From Polaromonas sp. 39-63-25 (GTDB lineage Bacteria; Pseudomonadota; Gammaproteobacteria; Burkholderiales; Burkholderiaceae_C): a stretch of 64,000 nucleotides of DNA. The translations under genes and the position numbers were made by a program. The DNA lies in contig NZ_NCJH01000001.1 of the NCBI RefSeq assembly GCF_002278925.1, positions 62,001 through 126,000 of the forward strand, given 5' to 3'. The notes under the pieces are model-generated. The model saw only the letters and a program-made list of their open reading frames with translations, ran no database searches and was not told the origin of the DNA. Below, one piece after another: positions 55,736 to 63,639 of this stretch (its first letter is position 1; each line of letters starts with the position of its first letter).

Positions 55736-56050
55736 ATGATGACCGACTCAAGCCCCCTGGACCTGACCCTTGCCCACCAGGCGATGTTCAGCGTGTCCGA
55801 TGTCGCCGGCGTACAGATCACCTGCCACGAAGGCAGTTTGTGGGTCACGCTCGATGACGATCCGCGCGACGTCGTGGTGGACGCCGGCAGCAGCTTTCTG
55901 ACGACAGAGCACCGCCGCGCGCTGATCTACGCGATGGAACCATCGTCGCTGCGACTGGTGATGGCCGCTGCTGCCGCCCGGCCACGCCGCGCCGGGCGTA
56001 CGCCGGCAGCGGCCGAGGTCAAGGTGACGTTTGCACTGCAGCCGGCCTGA
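55736..56050 (+). CDS. DUF2917 domain protein
   Basis: 104 residues with AAAGGAG before the double ATG (55736 or 55739). The DUF2917 core is visible: DVAGVQITCHEGSLWVTLDDDPRDVVVDAGSSF. The family is small, cytoplasmic, common in Burkholderiales and often next to a LysR regulator, probably a cupin-like fold. Function unknown. Confidence 0.8.
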   Translation: MMTDSSPLDLTLAHQAMFSVSDVAGVQITCHEGSLWVTLDDDPRDVVVDAGSSFLTTEHRRALIYAMEPSSLRLVMAAAAARPRRAGRTPAAAEVKVTFALQPA

Positions 56051-56515
56051 ACACCACCGGCACAACGACAACCGGCATGCGCCGAGCGGGCGAAGCCCGA
56101 CCACGCCCGGTCATTCAGATGGCCACTGCCGGGTGTTCGCCGTCCCGGCTCGGCTGCTGACCTGACGGGCCGCGATCGCCCGGCCTTTTCGGGCCCTCCC
56201 CTGCCTTTTTTATACGCCCGGTTACCGGCTTTACACCTCGCCATAAGCCGGTTGTCAGGCCGCGCGCCTGTCGAAAAAATGACGCCTTCTCCAAGCGCCG
56301 CCTCACGAATCACGGGGCTGCGCGCCTAAAACACACTGGCTGCTTCGACGCCGGGGATACCCCATTGAAGGGATTGGCAGAGCCGGCGGCGGGGATGACA
56401 CTGGCCCCCGATAACGCAGGCCATGAAGCCCTGTCACAAGGACGGCTTCGGCGCCACGCGATGTCGAGCAGACGGGTGATGCTGGATTCATCCGACAGCG
56501 AAGGGAGAAAAAATC
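56051..56515. other. Non-coding region upstream of the Fap-like operon
   Basis: 465 bp with no gene that I can support. It must hold the operon promoter. I could not identify convincing -35/-10 or -24/-12 elements. Confidence 0.5.
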
Positions 56516-57025
56516 ATGTCTCGATATCCAGAGAGATGGGCTCGCGCTGGTGTGCTGGTGGTGGGTCAATTCGCTTTTGCCGCGCAGGTGTCCGCCGGGG
56601 ATGGCTTCCTGGTCATCACCCGGGATGTGCCTTACCAGTCCGTGGCCGCTCCGCGCCATACCGGGCAGGTCAGCGGCGTGCAGACCGCGCCGGATGTCCA
56701 GGTCAGGGCCATGTTGGGTGCCGGATCCGCGGTCCGTGCCGGCGCAGTCACCGAGTTGACGGATCACGAGTCGGCGGCGATCGCGGGACGCGTGCAGAGC
56801 CACATGGGCAGCGTCGCGGCCACCGTGCAGACGGTGACGGCGCAGGCCGGGTTGACGTCCGAAAAATTCACCGCTGCAGGGGGCGACGCCTTCGGGCCGG
56901 CAGGTGGGCTGGGTTCCTTGGCTGCCGGCTTCGGCGCGCAGGCGGGAGGCAGTGTGACCCGCGCCACCGGTGCACTTGGCACTACCCTGACCGGCGTCCT
57001 GCTGCCTGCCGGCGGAACCAGGTAG
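56516..57025 (+). CDS. Secreted Gly/Ala/Thr-rich protein, first gene of the Fap-like operon
   Basis: 169 residues; GGGAG before the ATG. Signal peptide to about residue 28 (AAQVSAGDG). The mature protein starts FLVITRDVPYQSVAAP, has a Val/Gln/Thr-rich middle (HMGSVAATVQTVTAQAG) and a Gly-rich tail (FGPAGGLGSLAAGFGAQAGG). It lacks the N-G-N repeat. It occupies the place of fapA but shows no clear similarity to it by eye. It may be an operon-specific chaperone or a minor fibre protein. It starts the gene series 10 bases before the next gene. Confidence 0.7.
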   Translation: MSRYPERWARAGVLVVGQFAFAAQVSAGDGFLVITRDVPYQSVAAPRHTGQVSGVQTAPDVQVRAMLGAGSAVRAGAVTELTDHESAAIAGRVQSHMGSVAATVQTVTAQAGLTSEKFTAAGGDAFGPAGGLGSLAAGFGAQAGGSVTRATGALGTTLTGVLLPAGGTR

Positions 57026-57035
57026 GGAGACGGCC

Positions 57036-57668
57036 ATGATCCGCATTCAACCCAAACCAACCACGGTTCTGGCGGCGCTGGCCTGGCTGATCTCACTTCC
57101 TTGCTTGAGCCAGGGAACAGGTCCGGAACTGCCGGCCTATGTCACGCGCAGCGTGATCGATGGCAATGCGCTGAGCAATGTTCGCGGCCGATTCGCCGTG
57201 AACATGGCAGCAGGAGATTCAAACGCCCAGACGAATGCGGGCGCCATGGCCATTGGCCTGGACGGCGGCACTGCTGCGGCCCTGGTCGGTGTGCATCAGG
57301 CGACAGGATGGATTCGCGCTACCGCGCCGGATCTGTCCATCGCGGTGATCGGAGGCCGAGCCTTTGCGAACAGCTCGGGCGCAGTTTCCGTGAACCAGAC
57401 CAGTGGCGTGGGGAACACCCAGGCCAACGGCATGGCGGTTGCAGTGGGCTTTGATGTGGAAGCAGCTTCAGAGAGCGTGCTCGCTGCAACTGCTTCCGGT
57501 GTGGGGCTGGCTGGCCCGGCCAGGGGCGCAAACATGAAGGCGGTATCGATCTCCGATTCCGCCTTTCGCGGTTCGCGCGGCCTGGTCCAGATCAACCAGT
57601 CTGCGGGGTCGGGCAACAGCACGGCCAACAACTTCGCCTTCCAGCTCCAGCTGGGGACGAAACCTTAA
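57036..57668 (+). CDS. Secreted protein with three Fap-type repeats (FapB-like candidate)
   Basis: 210 residues, GGGAG before the ATG, signal peptide to about residue 25. Three repeats of 35 residues at 40-74, 104-138 and 171-205 share the pattern I-x-[GD]-x-A-[FL]-x-x-x-x-G-x-h-x-[VI]-N-x-x-x-G-x-x-N-x-x-x-N, with NMAAGDSNAQTN, NQTSGVGNTQAN and NQSAGSGNSTAN at the cores. Spacers are Ala/Val/Gly-rich. The repeat resembles that of the larger protein encoded next. In Pseudomonas, FapB is a shorter relative of FapC that nucleates fibres, so this is the candidate nucleator here. Confidence 0.75.
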   Translation: MIRIQPKPTTVLAALAWLISLPCLSQGTGPELPAYVTRSVIDGNALSNVRGRFAVNMAAGDSNAQTNAGAMAIGLDGGTAAALVGVHQATGWIRATAPDLSIAVIGGRAFANSSGAVSVNQTSGVGNTQANGMAVAVGFDVEAASESVLAATASGVGLAGPARGANMKAVSISDSAFRGSRGLVQINQSAGSGNSTANNFAFQLQLGTKP

Positions 57669-57698
57669 GACAGCTCTTAACTTTTTGGAGATCATTCC

Positions 57699-58910
57699 AT
57701 GAAAACGCAAAAAATGAAGTCTGCCCGTCTGGCACTGGCGGTGGCCACATTGTTCGCCGCTCCGCTGGCTTTTTCGCAGGACGGCACCCAGGACAGCAAG
57801 TCCACTTCGGCAACCAGTGTCAGTACGGACAGCAGTTCCACGGAGAACCGCACCAGGGTCAACATCGAGAAAGACCTGCGTTACCGGCAGGAGGTCAACG
57901 TCAGCGGTAATGTGCAGGTCACCGGTGCGATCGGAGTCGACTCGAGTTCCGCAGCCGTGGTTGACGACAAGCAGATCAACTACCTCAACGAGGTGAACAA
58001 CGACGAAGTCACGAACTCGTCGGTGGTCAACGGCAACTCCCTGCAGAACGCAGCAGGCAACATCGGCCTGAACGTCACGGCCGGCGACAACAACCAGCAG
58101 GCGAATTCTGCTGCGCTGTCCGCATCCGATGCCAGCTTCCTGTTCGGTTCGTCCGACGCTGAAATCTTTGCACGCCAGGATGTCCAGGCCAACCGGGCCA
58201 TCAACTTCGGCAACACCAACGCGGCAACCCTGGCCGGCAATGCGTTGCAGAATGCGACCGGCAACATCGGAGTCAACATCTCCGCCGGCAACAGCAACCA
58301 GCAGAAAAACGACCTGGCGGCGTCTGTCGCTGTCGCACGCATGGCCACGGCAACGGTGGCGGTCAAGCAGATGAACGACCACAACGTCACGTCCAACACG
58401 CCCAAGCAGCGGGAAGTCGTGACCATGGTTCCGGTGGATCTTGCCTTCCAGTCCCGGGGTATCTATGCGGGCATCTCCGACCAGAAGGGTGACCAGTACC
58501 CCGACACCTGGAACGGCACCACCCATCCGGGCGGTAGCCAGACCGGGCACCTCGACCTCGACAGTGCTGTGCAGGGCGCGCAGAATCGCCAGGCCTCGTC
58601 CGGCCTGAACGCCAACGGCACACCCAATGGCGACTCCAGCGCCGGAGGCGCCCTGAGCTTCAATGAGCAGGGCGACATTGCCTTGAGCGGCTCGGTCACC
58701 GGCATGATTCCCGTCGTGACGCGTGTCAGCATTGCCACGACCAACACGTCTTCCCTGGGTGGCAACGCCTTGATGGGCGCGGCGGGCAATATCGGCGTGA
58801 ACATCGCATCGGGCACCAACAACCAGCAATACAACGGTATGGCTGTGTCGGCGACCCACGCCGGTGGCACCAACGGCGGTGGCGGCGGCGGCGAGGCACT
58901 GCGCCGCTGA
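57699..58910 (+). CDS. FapC-like functional amyloid subunit (three repeats, two linkers)
   Basis: 403 residues; GGAG before the ATG, signal peptide to about residue 25. Three repeats at about 107-140, 177-210 and 351-384: NGNSLQNAAGNIGLNVTAGD..QQAN, GNALQNATGNIGVNISAGN..QQKN, GNALMGAAGNIGVNIASGT..QQYN. The first linker is short (about 37 residues), the second long (about 140) and Gly/Ser/Asn-rich. This is the architecture of FapC, the main amyloid of the Pseudomonas Fap system. The C-terminal CxxC of FapC is not present; the end is GGGGGGEALRR. A perfect stem-loop follows the gene. Confidence 0.8.
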   Translation: MKTQKMKSARLALAVATLFAAPLAFSQDGTQDSKSTSATSVSTDSSSTENRTRVNIEKDLRYRQEVNVSGNVQVTGAIGVDSSSAAVVDDKQINYLNEVNNDEVTNSSVVNGNSLQNAAGNIGLNVTAGDNNQQANSAALSASDASFLFGSSDAEIFARQDVQANRAINFGNTNAATLAGNALQNATGNIGVNISAGNSNQQKNDLAASVAVARMATATVAVKQMNDHNVTSNTPKQREVVTMVPVDLAFQSRGIYAGISDQKGDQYPDTWNGTTHPGGSQTGHLDLDSAVQGAQNRQASSGLNANGTPNGDSSAGGALSFNEQGDIALSGSVTGMIPVVTRVSIATTNTSSLGGNALMGAAGNIGVNIASGTNNQQYNGMAVSATHAGGTNGGGGGGEALRR

Positions 58911-58930
58911 AGCTCCATTGCTGGATCAAC

Positions 58931-58959
58931 CTTCGGCCGCCCTCCCCCGGCGGCCGAAG
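58931..58959 (+). terminator. Perfect stem-loop between the amyloid and C39 peptidase genes
   Basis: CTTCGGCCGCC (58931-58941) and GGCGGCCGAAG (58949-58959) pair over all 11 bases with a 7-nt loop CTCCCCC. The following sequence is not a long T-run, so partial termination or protection of the amyloid mRNA end is likely, which fits a subunit made in excess over the export genes. Confidence 0.65.
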
Positions 58960-58987
58960 GCTTTCAACTGGACAAGGATGAACCGCC

Positions 58988-59704
58988 ATGCCCCTGGCAA
59001 ACCACAAATGGATCCCGCCTGCAGCGTGGCTGCTGGGCCATGCCCTGGCCAGCCTGACGGTGGCGGGCCACGCCGGCGCGGTTGGCCTTGGCGGTGTGAT
59101 TCCCGGCGCGGGCGCCATCCACAAGAACGTCCTGAGCATGCGGGAAATGCGGTATGTGGACATGGTTCCGCAGAAAACCGACTTCAGTTGCGGTGCGGCA
59201 GCGCTTGCCACCATCCTCAATTACGCCTATGGCCAGAAGCTGACGGAAGACGAGGTCATCCAGGGACTGCTCCAGGTCAGTGATCCCACCATCGTCAGGG
59301 AGAAAGGATTTTCCCTGCTCGACCTGAAAAATTACGTTCAGGCCCGGGGCATGCGCGGCCGCGGCTACAACATGGCGCCCGAGATGCTGGACAGGATCAA
59401 GGTCCCCACCATCGTGCTGCTGGATATCCGGGGGTACAAACATTTTGTGGTGCTCAAGAAGACGACGCCGGACAAGGTCTACCTCGCCGATCCGGCGCTG
59501 GGCAACCGGGTCGTCGCCAGGCAGGAGTTTGTGAGCGGCTGGAACCGGGTGGTGTTCGCCATCATCGGCCAGGGCTTTGAACGTGACACCGTCCTGTTGC
59601 GCCCCAGCGAGCCGCTGACAGCACGCAGCACCATGGACACGTGGCGGCCACTGACGGATGCCCAACTGCTGGAGTTCGGTTTCTCCAGCGCAGAGCTTTT
59701 CTGA
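58988..59704 (+). CDS. C39-family cysteine peptidase (FapD-like)
   Basis: 238 residues with a signal sequence (about 1-32). The peptidase C39 domain shows the catalytic Cys in QKTDFSCGAAALATILNYAYG (about 61-81), the catalytic His in GYKHFVVLKK and Asp in VYLADPALG. FapD of the Fap system is a C39-type periplasmic peptidase needed for fibre export. It sits directly after the amyloid gene, as in fap operons. Complete. Confidence 0.85.
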   Translation: MPLANHKWIPPAAWLLGHALASLTVAGHAGAVGLGGVIPGAGAIHKNVLSMREMRYVDMVPQKTDFSCGAAALATILNYAYGQKLTEDEVIQGLLQVSDPTIVREKGFSLLDLKNYVQARGMRGRGYNMAPEMLDRIKVPTIVLLDIRGYKHFVVLKKTTPDKVYLADPALGNRVVARQEFVSGWNRVVFAIIGQGFERDTVLLRPSEPLTARSTMDTWRPLTDAQLLEFGFSSAELF

Positions 59705-59784
59705 GGCCTTGCGCGACGAATGAGCAAGGCCATGGTCTTCGGTTGACGGACAGCACGCTGTCCTGAAGTTTGAGGGGAAATGTG

Positions 59785-60669
59785 ATGACACGAACCATTT
59801 ATTCATTGGCGCTTGCCGCGGCGCAAAAGGAAAAACCGTGGCGCGGCAGATCGCCGTCCACTGCGGGCGGCTGCAGGTCATGGCAACAACGTGCGCTGGT
59901 GGCAGCGTTGGCAGGTGCCCTCGCGACCCTGCCCCTGGCACGCGCCGCACTGCCGCCCGACCTGAAGGTATTTGATCATGCGACGGTCATTGCCGACGAT
60001 GAACTCGGCCACATGCGCGGCAAATTCGTGGCGGCCGGTCAGGTCATGTACTTCGGCGTCGAAATGGTGACGCAGTGGCTGGCCTCGTCGGGACAGGCCA
60101 TTACCGCGTCCGGGGTGTTGCAGATCAATCTGTCCGGCAACACGCCGCAGGTCAGCTTTGTGCCGACCATCACCGTGGAGCAGAAGGCGGCGATGGGCGG
60201 CGCTGCAAGTCAGGGCTCTGCGGTGGCCGGCGGCGGCGGTGGGCTGCAGGACGTCACCGGCGTGGTGCAGAACATCCAGGTGGCGGGCACCTCGAACGGC
60301 ATCACCAACACCATAGGCATCAACGTCCAGAACGCATCGGGGCAACCCGCTCCGCAGCCCCAATCAACCGGCTTGCTCTCGGCGTCCACCACCACGGCCA
60401 GTGGCAGCGTGGCGTCCGTCGGGCTGGGCGGCAACGGCATGAATGTCGCCGTCGCCGTTCCGGACCAGGGACGGGCAATGCAGCAGATTCGCCAGGTGGG
60501 CATGGGCGGCGGGCAGGTGTTGCAGTCGGTGCAGCTGGGTGGGGACGTCAACCAGATTCACAACAGGATCAGCCTCAATGTCCAGATGAATTCCGCGTCC
60601 GGACCGGCATCCGCGGCGGGCAACCAGTTGCTGGGAATGAAGCTGATGCCGCAAAGCGGCGCTTTTTGA
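59785..60669 (+). CDS. Exported FapE-like protein
   Basis: 294 residues from the ATG at 59785 (AGGGGAAA upstream). A long N-terminal leader with a hydrophobic segment at about 39-52. Then DDELGHMRGKFVAAGQVMYFGVEMVTQWL, ITASGVLQINLSGNTPQVSF, a Gly/Thr-rich middle and a C-terminal IHNRISLNVQMNSASG. Sparse N-rich repeats recall the amyloid subunits. FapE is a minor extracellular fibre component related to FapC, and the gene lies in that position between C39 peptidase and porin. Assignment rests mainly on synteny. Confidence 0.65.
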   Translation: MTRTIYSLALAAAQKEKPWRGRSPSTAGGCRSWQQRALVAALAGALATLPLARAALPPDLKVFDHATVIADDELGHMRGKFVAAGQVMYFGVEMVTQWLASSGQAITASGVLQINLSGNTPQVSFVPTITVEQKAAMGGAASQGSAVAGGGGGLQDVTGVVQNIQVAGTSNGITNTIGINVQNASGQPAPQPQSTGLLSASTTTASGSVASVGLGGNGMNVAVAVPDQGRAMQQIRQVGMGGGQVLQSVQLGGDVNQIHNRISLNVQMNSASGPASAAGNQLLGMKLMPQSGAF

Positions 60670-60797
60670 TCCGTCCGGGCGGGCCAACCGTGCCAGTCCG
60701 GAACGCGCCCGGGGATCGCACGGGGCGCTGAAGAGGAAAGCGCCGCGTTGCGGCGGCCAGCTGGTTGGGTAATCGAAAAACTGATGAGGGAGATCTT

Positions 60798-62066
60798 ATG
60801 CGACGTTTTTTTCCGCTGCGGCCCCTGGTGTTGACCTTGGCAGCCGGCTTCCCCCTGGCTTGCCTGGCGGACAACGATGGCGAAGTGGCCGAGCTGCGCC
60901 GGCAGATACAGGAATTGACCCAGCGCGTGGACACGCACCAGTCCTCGCTGCGGGTGTTGGCCGGGCGTTTGCAGCAGCTTGAGGCGGCTGGCCCGGGCCA
61001 AGCGCGCTTGGTGAGAACGGCAGCCGATGGCTCCCAGCCTGATGCGTCGGCAAGCCGGGACCCGGCTTCCGCGGAGGGTGGCGGCGCAGAGACGGTGGTC
61101 CGGGAAGCGCCGGCTTCGCGCAGTGCCGAGGCGGTTTACCGCGAACAGAGCGCCATGTTCGACCGCAAATTCACCCTGGAAACGGGCCTGAGTTATTCCC
61201 ACTCAAACCGGCGGGACCTTTTTCTCAACGGCTTTCTGGCGCTGGATGCGATCTTTTTGGGACAGATCAATCTTGACCGCATCAAGGCCGACACCCTGAC
61301 CTTTGACCTGACGGGGCGTTATGCGCCGACGGACCGGCTACAGTTCGACATCAACGTGCCCTATCTGTACCGTTACTCCGCCTTTTCCTCGGTCGGCGCG
61401 GGTTTCAGCACCTCGGCGGTGGCCGAGAGGAATGTCTCGAACGGCGATATCGGCGACGTCAATGCCGGCGTGTTCTACCGCCTGGTCCAGGAAAGCGCTG
61501 ACCGCCCTGACACCGTGCTCAACTTTCGCATCAAGGCGCCGACCGGAACCAGCCCCTATGGCATCAAGTTCGAGGATGCGCCGGATTCCGGGGGCAACCT
61601 GAAACTTCCCGAGAAGCTGCCGACCGGCAATGGCGTGTGGGCGGCTTCGGCCGGCGTGAGCTTCATCAAAACGGTGGATCCGGCCATCCTGTTTGCCAAC
61701 CTGGGCTACACGCACCACTTCGACCGCAGCTTCAGCGATATCAGTTCGGACCCGAACACGAGAACGCCGGGCAGTGTCCGGCTGGGGGACCAGTTTTCGC
61801 TGGGCGCAGGTTTTGCCTTTGCCCTCAACGAACGCATGAGCCTGAGCACCTCGTATTCGCACCGCTTTGCCAGAAAAGCACGCATCCGCCAGCAGGGACA
61901 GGACTGGCAGACCGTCAATGGCAGCGACTCCAGCGCCGGCGTGCTCAACTTCGGCGTGACCTATGCCTTGTCGGACCGGCGGTCCATGGTATTCAACCTC
62001 GGCATCGGCGTCACCGCCGACGCGCCGGACATCACCATCGGGGTCAAGTTCCCCTTCAGCTTCTGA
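60798..62066 (+). CDS. FapF-like outer-membrane amyloid export porin
   Basis: 422 residues from the ATG at 60798 (GAGGGAGA upstream). Signal peptide to about residue 24, then a coiled coil (AELRRQIQELTQRVDTHQSSL, about 30-62), a flexible Ala/Ser-rich linker (about 70-115) and a beta-barrel that starts FTLETGLSYSHSNRRDL and ends in VGV..PFSF, with terminal Phe as in outer-membrane proteins. Repeated amphipathic strands such as FDINVPYLYRYSAFS and FALNERMSLSTSYSHRF are clear. FapF is the trimeric porin with an N-terminal coiled-coil plug that exports Fap subunits. The layout here matches. Confidence 0.85.
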   Translation: MRRFFPLRPLVLTLAAGFPLACLADNDGEVAELRRQIQELTQRVDTHQSSLRVLAGRLQQLEAAGPGQARLVRTAADGSQPDASASRDPASAEGGGAETVVREAPASRSAEAVYREQSAMFDRKFTLETGLSYSHSNRRDLFLNGFLALDAIFLGQINLDRIKADTLTFDLTGRYAPTDRLQFDINVPYLYRYSAFSSVGAGFSTSAVAERNVSNGDIGDVNAGVFYRLVQESADRPDTVLNFRIKAPTGTSPYGIKFEDAPDSGGNLKLPEKLPTGNGVWAASAGVSFIKTVDPAILFANLGYTHHFDRSFSDISSDPNTRTPGSVRLGDQFSLGAGFAFALNERMSLSTSYSHRFARKARIRQQGQDWQTVNGSDSSAGVLNFGVTYALSDRRSMVFNLGIGVTADAPDITIGVKFPFSF

Positions 62067-62067
62067 C

Positions 62068-62200
62068 CTTGCCGGCGTCGGTCAGCACCACAGCGCGATG
62101 GCAACGCTCGAAGCGGGCCGTGCCCGGCTTCAAGCGGTTGGATCTGCCGGGTGACCGCCGATCGGGTGAGGACCAACTCGGCTGCCTCGTGCGTGAAACC
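62068..62200 (-). pseudogene. Decayed copy of the LysR helix-turn-helix region
   Basis: The - strand reads FTHEAAELVLTRSAVTRQIQ followed, after a frameshift, by RFERCHRAVVLTDAGK, against FTRAAAELFLTQSAVSRQIQ and FERRHRALALTDAGK of the intact LysR at 54678-55646. The sequence CTTGCCGGCGTCGGTCAGC is identical at 62068-62086 and 55392-55410. Similarity ends two bases after the FapF stop codon. Confidence 0.75.
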
Positions 62201-62216
62201 GAAAGGGAGGCCTGCC

Positions 62217-62345
62217 ATGCTTGACGATTCAAGGCCCTTTTTCCCTGCCCCTTCCCCACCATGCGACGTTCGGTGTGTCCGGTGCCGCCGGCGTACAAAT
62301 CCTCCGCCACGAAAAAACCAGCCGGAGGGCGGCGCGCCCCCGTAG
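62217..62345 (+). pseudogene. Decayed copy of the DUF2917 gene (frameshifted)
   Basis: An AAAGGGAGG site precedes ATG at 62217. Removal of one T from the CCTTTTTCCC run gives MLDDSRPFSLPLPHHATFGV then SGAAGVQILRHE. This aligns with the intact DUF2917 protein (MTDSSPLDLTLAHQAMFSVSDVAGVQITCHE). After that the similarity is lost. It is divergent from the LysR relic exactly as in the intact pair. Confidence 0.7.
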
Positions 62346-62370
62346 ACGGCTACCGTCCTGTGCCCCGGCC

Positions 62371-62730
62371 TCAGGAGCAGACGGCTTCGACGTTGTTGCC
62401 GTCGGGGTCGATCAGGAAGGCGGCGTAATAGGTCGGGCTGTAATCCGGACGCGGGCCGGGTCCGCCGTTGTCGCTGGCGCCGGCTTTCAGGCCGGCTTTG
62501 TAAAAGGCGTCAACGGCTTTGTGGCTGGCTGCACGGAACGCGATGTGGGTGCCGGGACCCTTGGCGCCCTGGGACGCATAAAGCCACAAGGCCGGTGCGT
62601 CGGCCGGGCCGATGCCGGCGTAGCTGTCGTCGTGCGAGCTCAGCACATGGCCCAGCGGTGCGAGAGCGGCTTCGTAGAAACGGATGCTGGCTGCGAGGTC
62701 CCTGACCTTTATGCCGAGGTGGTCGTACAT
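62371..62730 (-). CDS. VOC-family (glyoxalase/bleomycin resistance-like) protein
   Basis: 119 residues, a single vicinal-oxygen-chelate domain: [22 protein letters not shown] at the start and [16 protein letters not shown] at the end, giving His and Glu metal ligands. VOC proteins carry out isomerase, dioxygenase or binding functions. Its start overlaps the end of the AraC regulator gene by 22 bases, so the two are co-expressed. Confidence 0.88.
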   Translation of the reverse strand: MYDHLGIKVRDLAASIRFYEAALAPLGHVLSSHDDSYAGIGPADAPALWLYASQGAKGPGTHIAFRAASHKAVDAFYKAGLKAGASDNGGPGPRPDYSPTYYAAFLIDPDGNNVEAVCS

Positions 62731-63626
62731 GGTGATTTCCTGCTTGAAGAGTGGATCAAGCGGTCATCATCGAGCAGTGCGGCCATGCGGTCTTGGAGAA
62801 TCTTGCGCTCTCCTTTCAGGCCTTTTCTCGCGGCCTGGCGGAAGGCACGCGGCGAGACGCCGGCCGCGCGGTGGAAGGTGCGCACGAAGTTGCTGAGATC
62901 GGCAAACCCGACGTCCAGCGCCACATCGGTGACAGGCCGGTCGCCGCTGGCCAGCAGCCGCGCAGCGTGGCGCAGCCGGGAGCGCACCAGGTACTGGTGC
63001 GGCGAGACGCCGAGTACTCGCGAGAACAGCCGCAAAAAATGAAACGGGCTCAACCCCGCCTGGCTGGCGGCGTGGGCCAGGGCGATGTCTTCCTGCGAAT
63101 GGGTGGTGATCCACATCGCCGCGTCCACGGCGCGCCGGCGGTCTCTGGCGGTGGCGCGCTGCGGCGTTGCCTTGCGGCCTGTCACCACGTCTACAAAACG
63201 GGAGGCGAACCACAGACCGGCTTCGTCCAGGCCGACATCGCTCTCCTTGCAGGCCGCCGCCTGCGCCAACTCGCCCAGCACCATGAGTTCGGGCAAAGGC
63301 GGCAGGCCGCCGGTGCGCCAGGTGACGGCGTCGCCGCCGATCAGGTCGACAAAACCCGGCGAGAGATGGAAAGCCAGGCATTCGTCGCCGCAGACATGGT
63401 GGTCATGGGTGCACATGAACTCGTCGCCCGGGTGGCCCACCAGCACCGAGCCGGCGACCAGCTCATAACTCTCGCCGCGCGTGCGATAGCCGAAACTGCC
63501 CTTGCGTACGTACGACACCGAGTAGCCGCTGTGCACCTCGGTGAATGGCCTGGCGTCGGGACCGGTGCTGCAGCGGTAGTCAACGACCTCGATGGGGCCG
63601 GACTGCAGTGCGGTGGCGGTCAGCAT
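62709..63626 (-). CDS. AraC family transcriptional regulator
   Basis: 305 residues from the ATG at 63626, preceded by AGGAGAG; an upstream open frame to 63755 has no family similarity. The N-terminal cupin-like sensing region contains [30 protein letters not shown] and a Cys/His-rich stretch [17 protein letters not shown], unusual and possibly metal binding. The C-terminal double HTH is clear ([41 protein letters not shown]). It probably controls the adjacent VOC and/or SDR genes. Confidence 0.9.
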   Translation of the reverse strand: MLTATALQSGPIEVVDYRCSTGPDARPFTEVHSGYSVSYVRKGSFGYRTRGESYELVAGSVLVGHPGDEFMCTHDHHVCGDECLAFHLSPGFVDLIGGDAVTWRTGGLPPLPELMVLGELAQAAACKESDVGLDEAGLWFASRFVDVVTGRKATPQRATARDRRRAVDAAMWITTHSQEDIALAHAASQAGLSPFHFLRLFSRVLGVSPHQYLVRSRLRHAARLLASGDRPVTDVALDVGFADLSNFVRTFHRAAGVSPRAFRQAARKGLKGERKILQDRMAALLDDDRLIHSSSRKSPCTTTSA

Positions 63627-63639
63627 GAACGCCTCTCCT

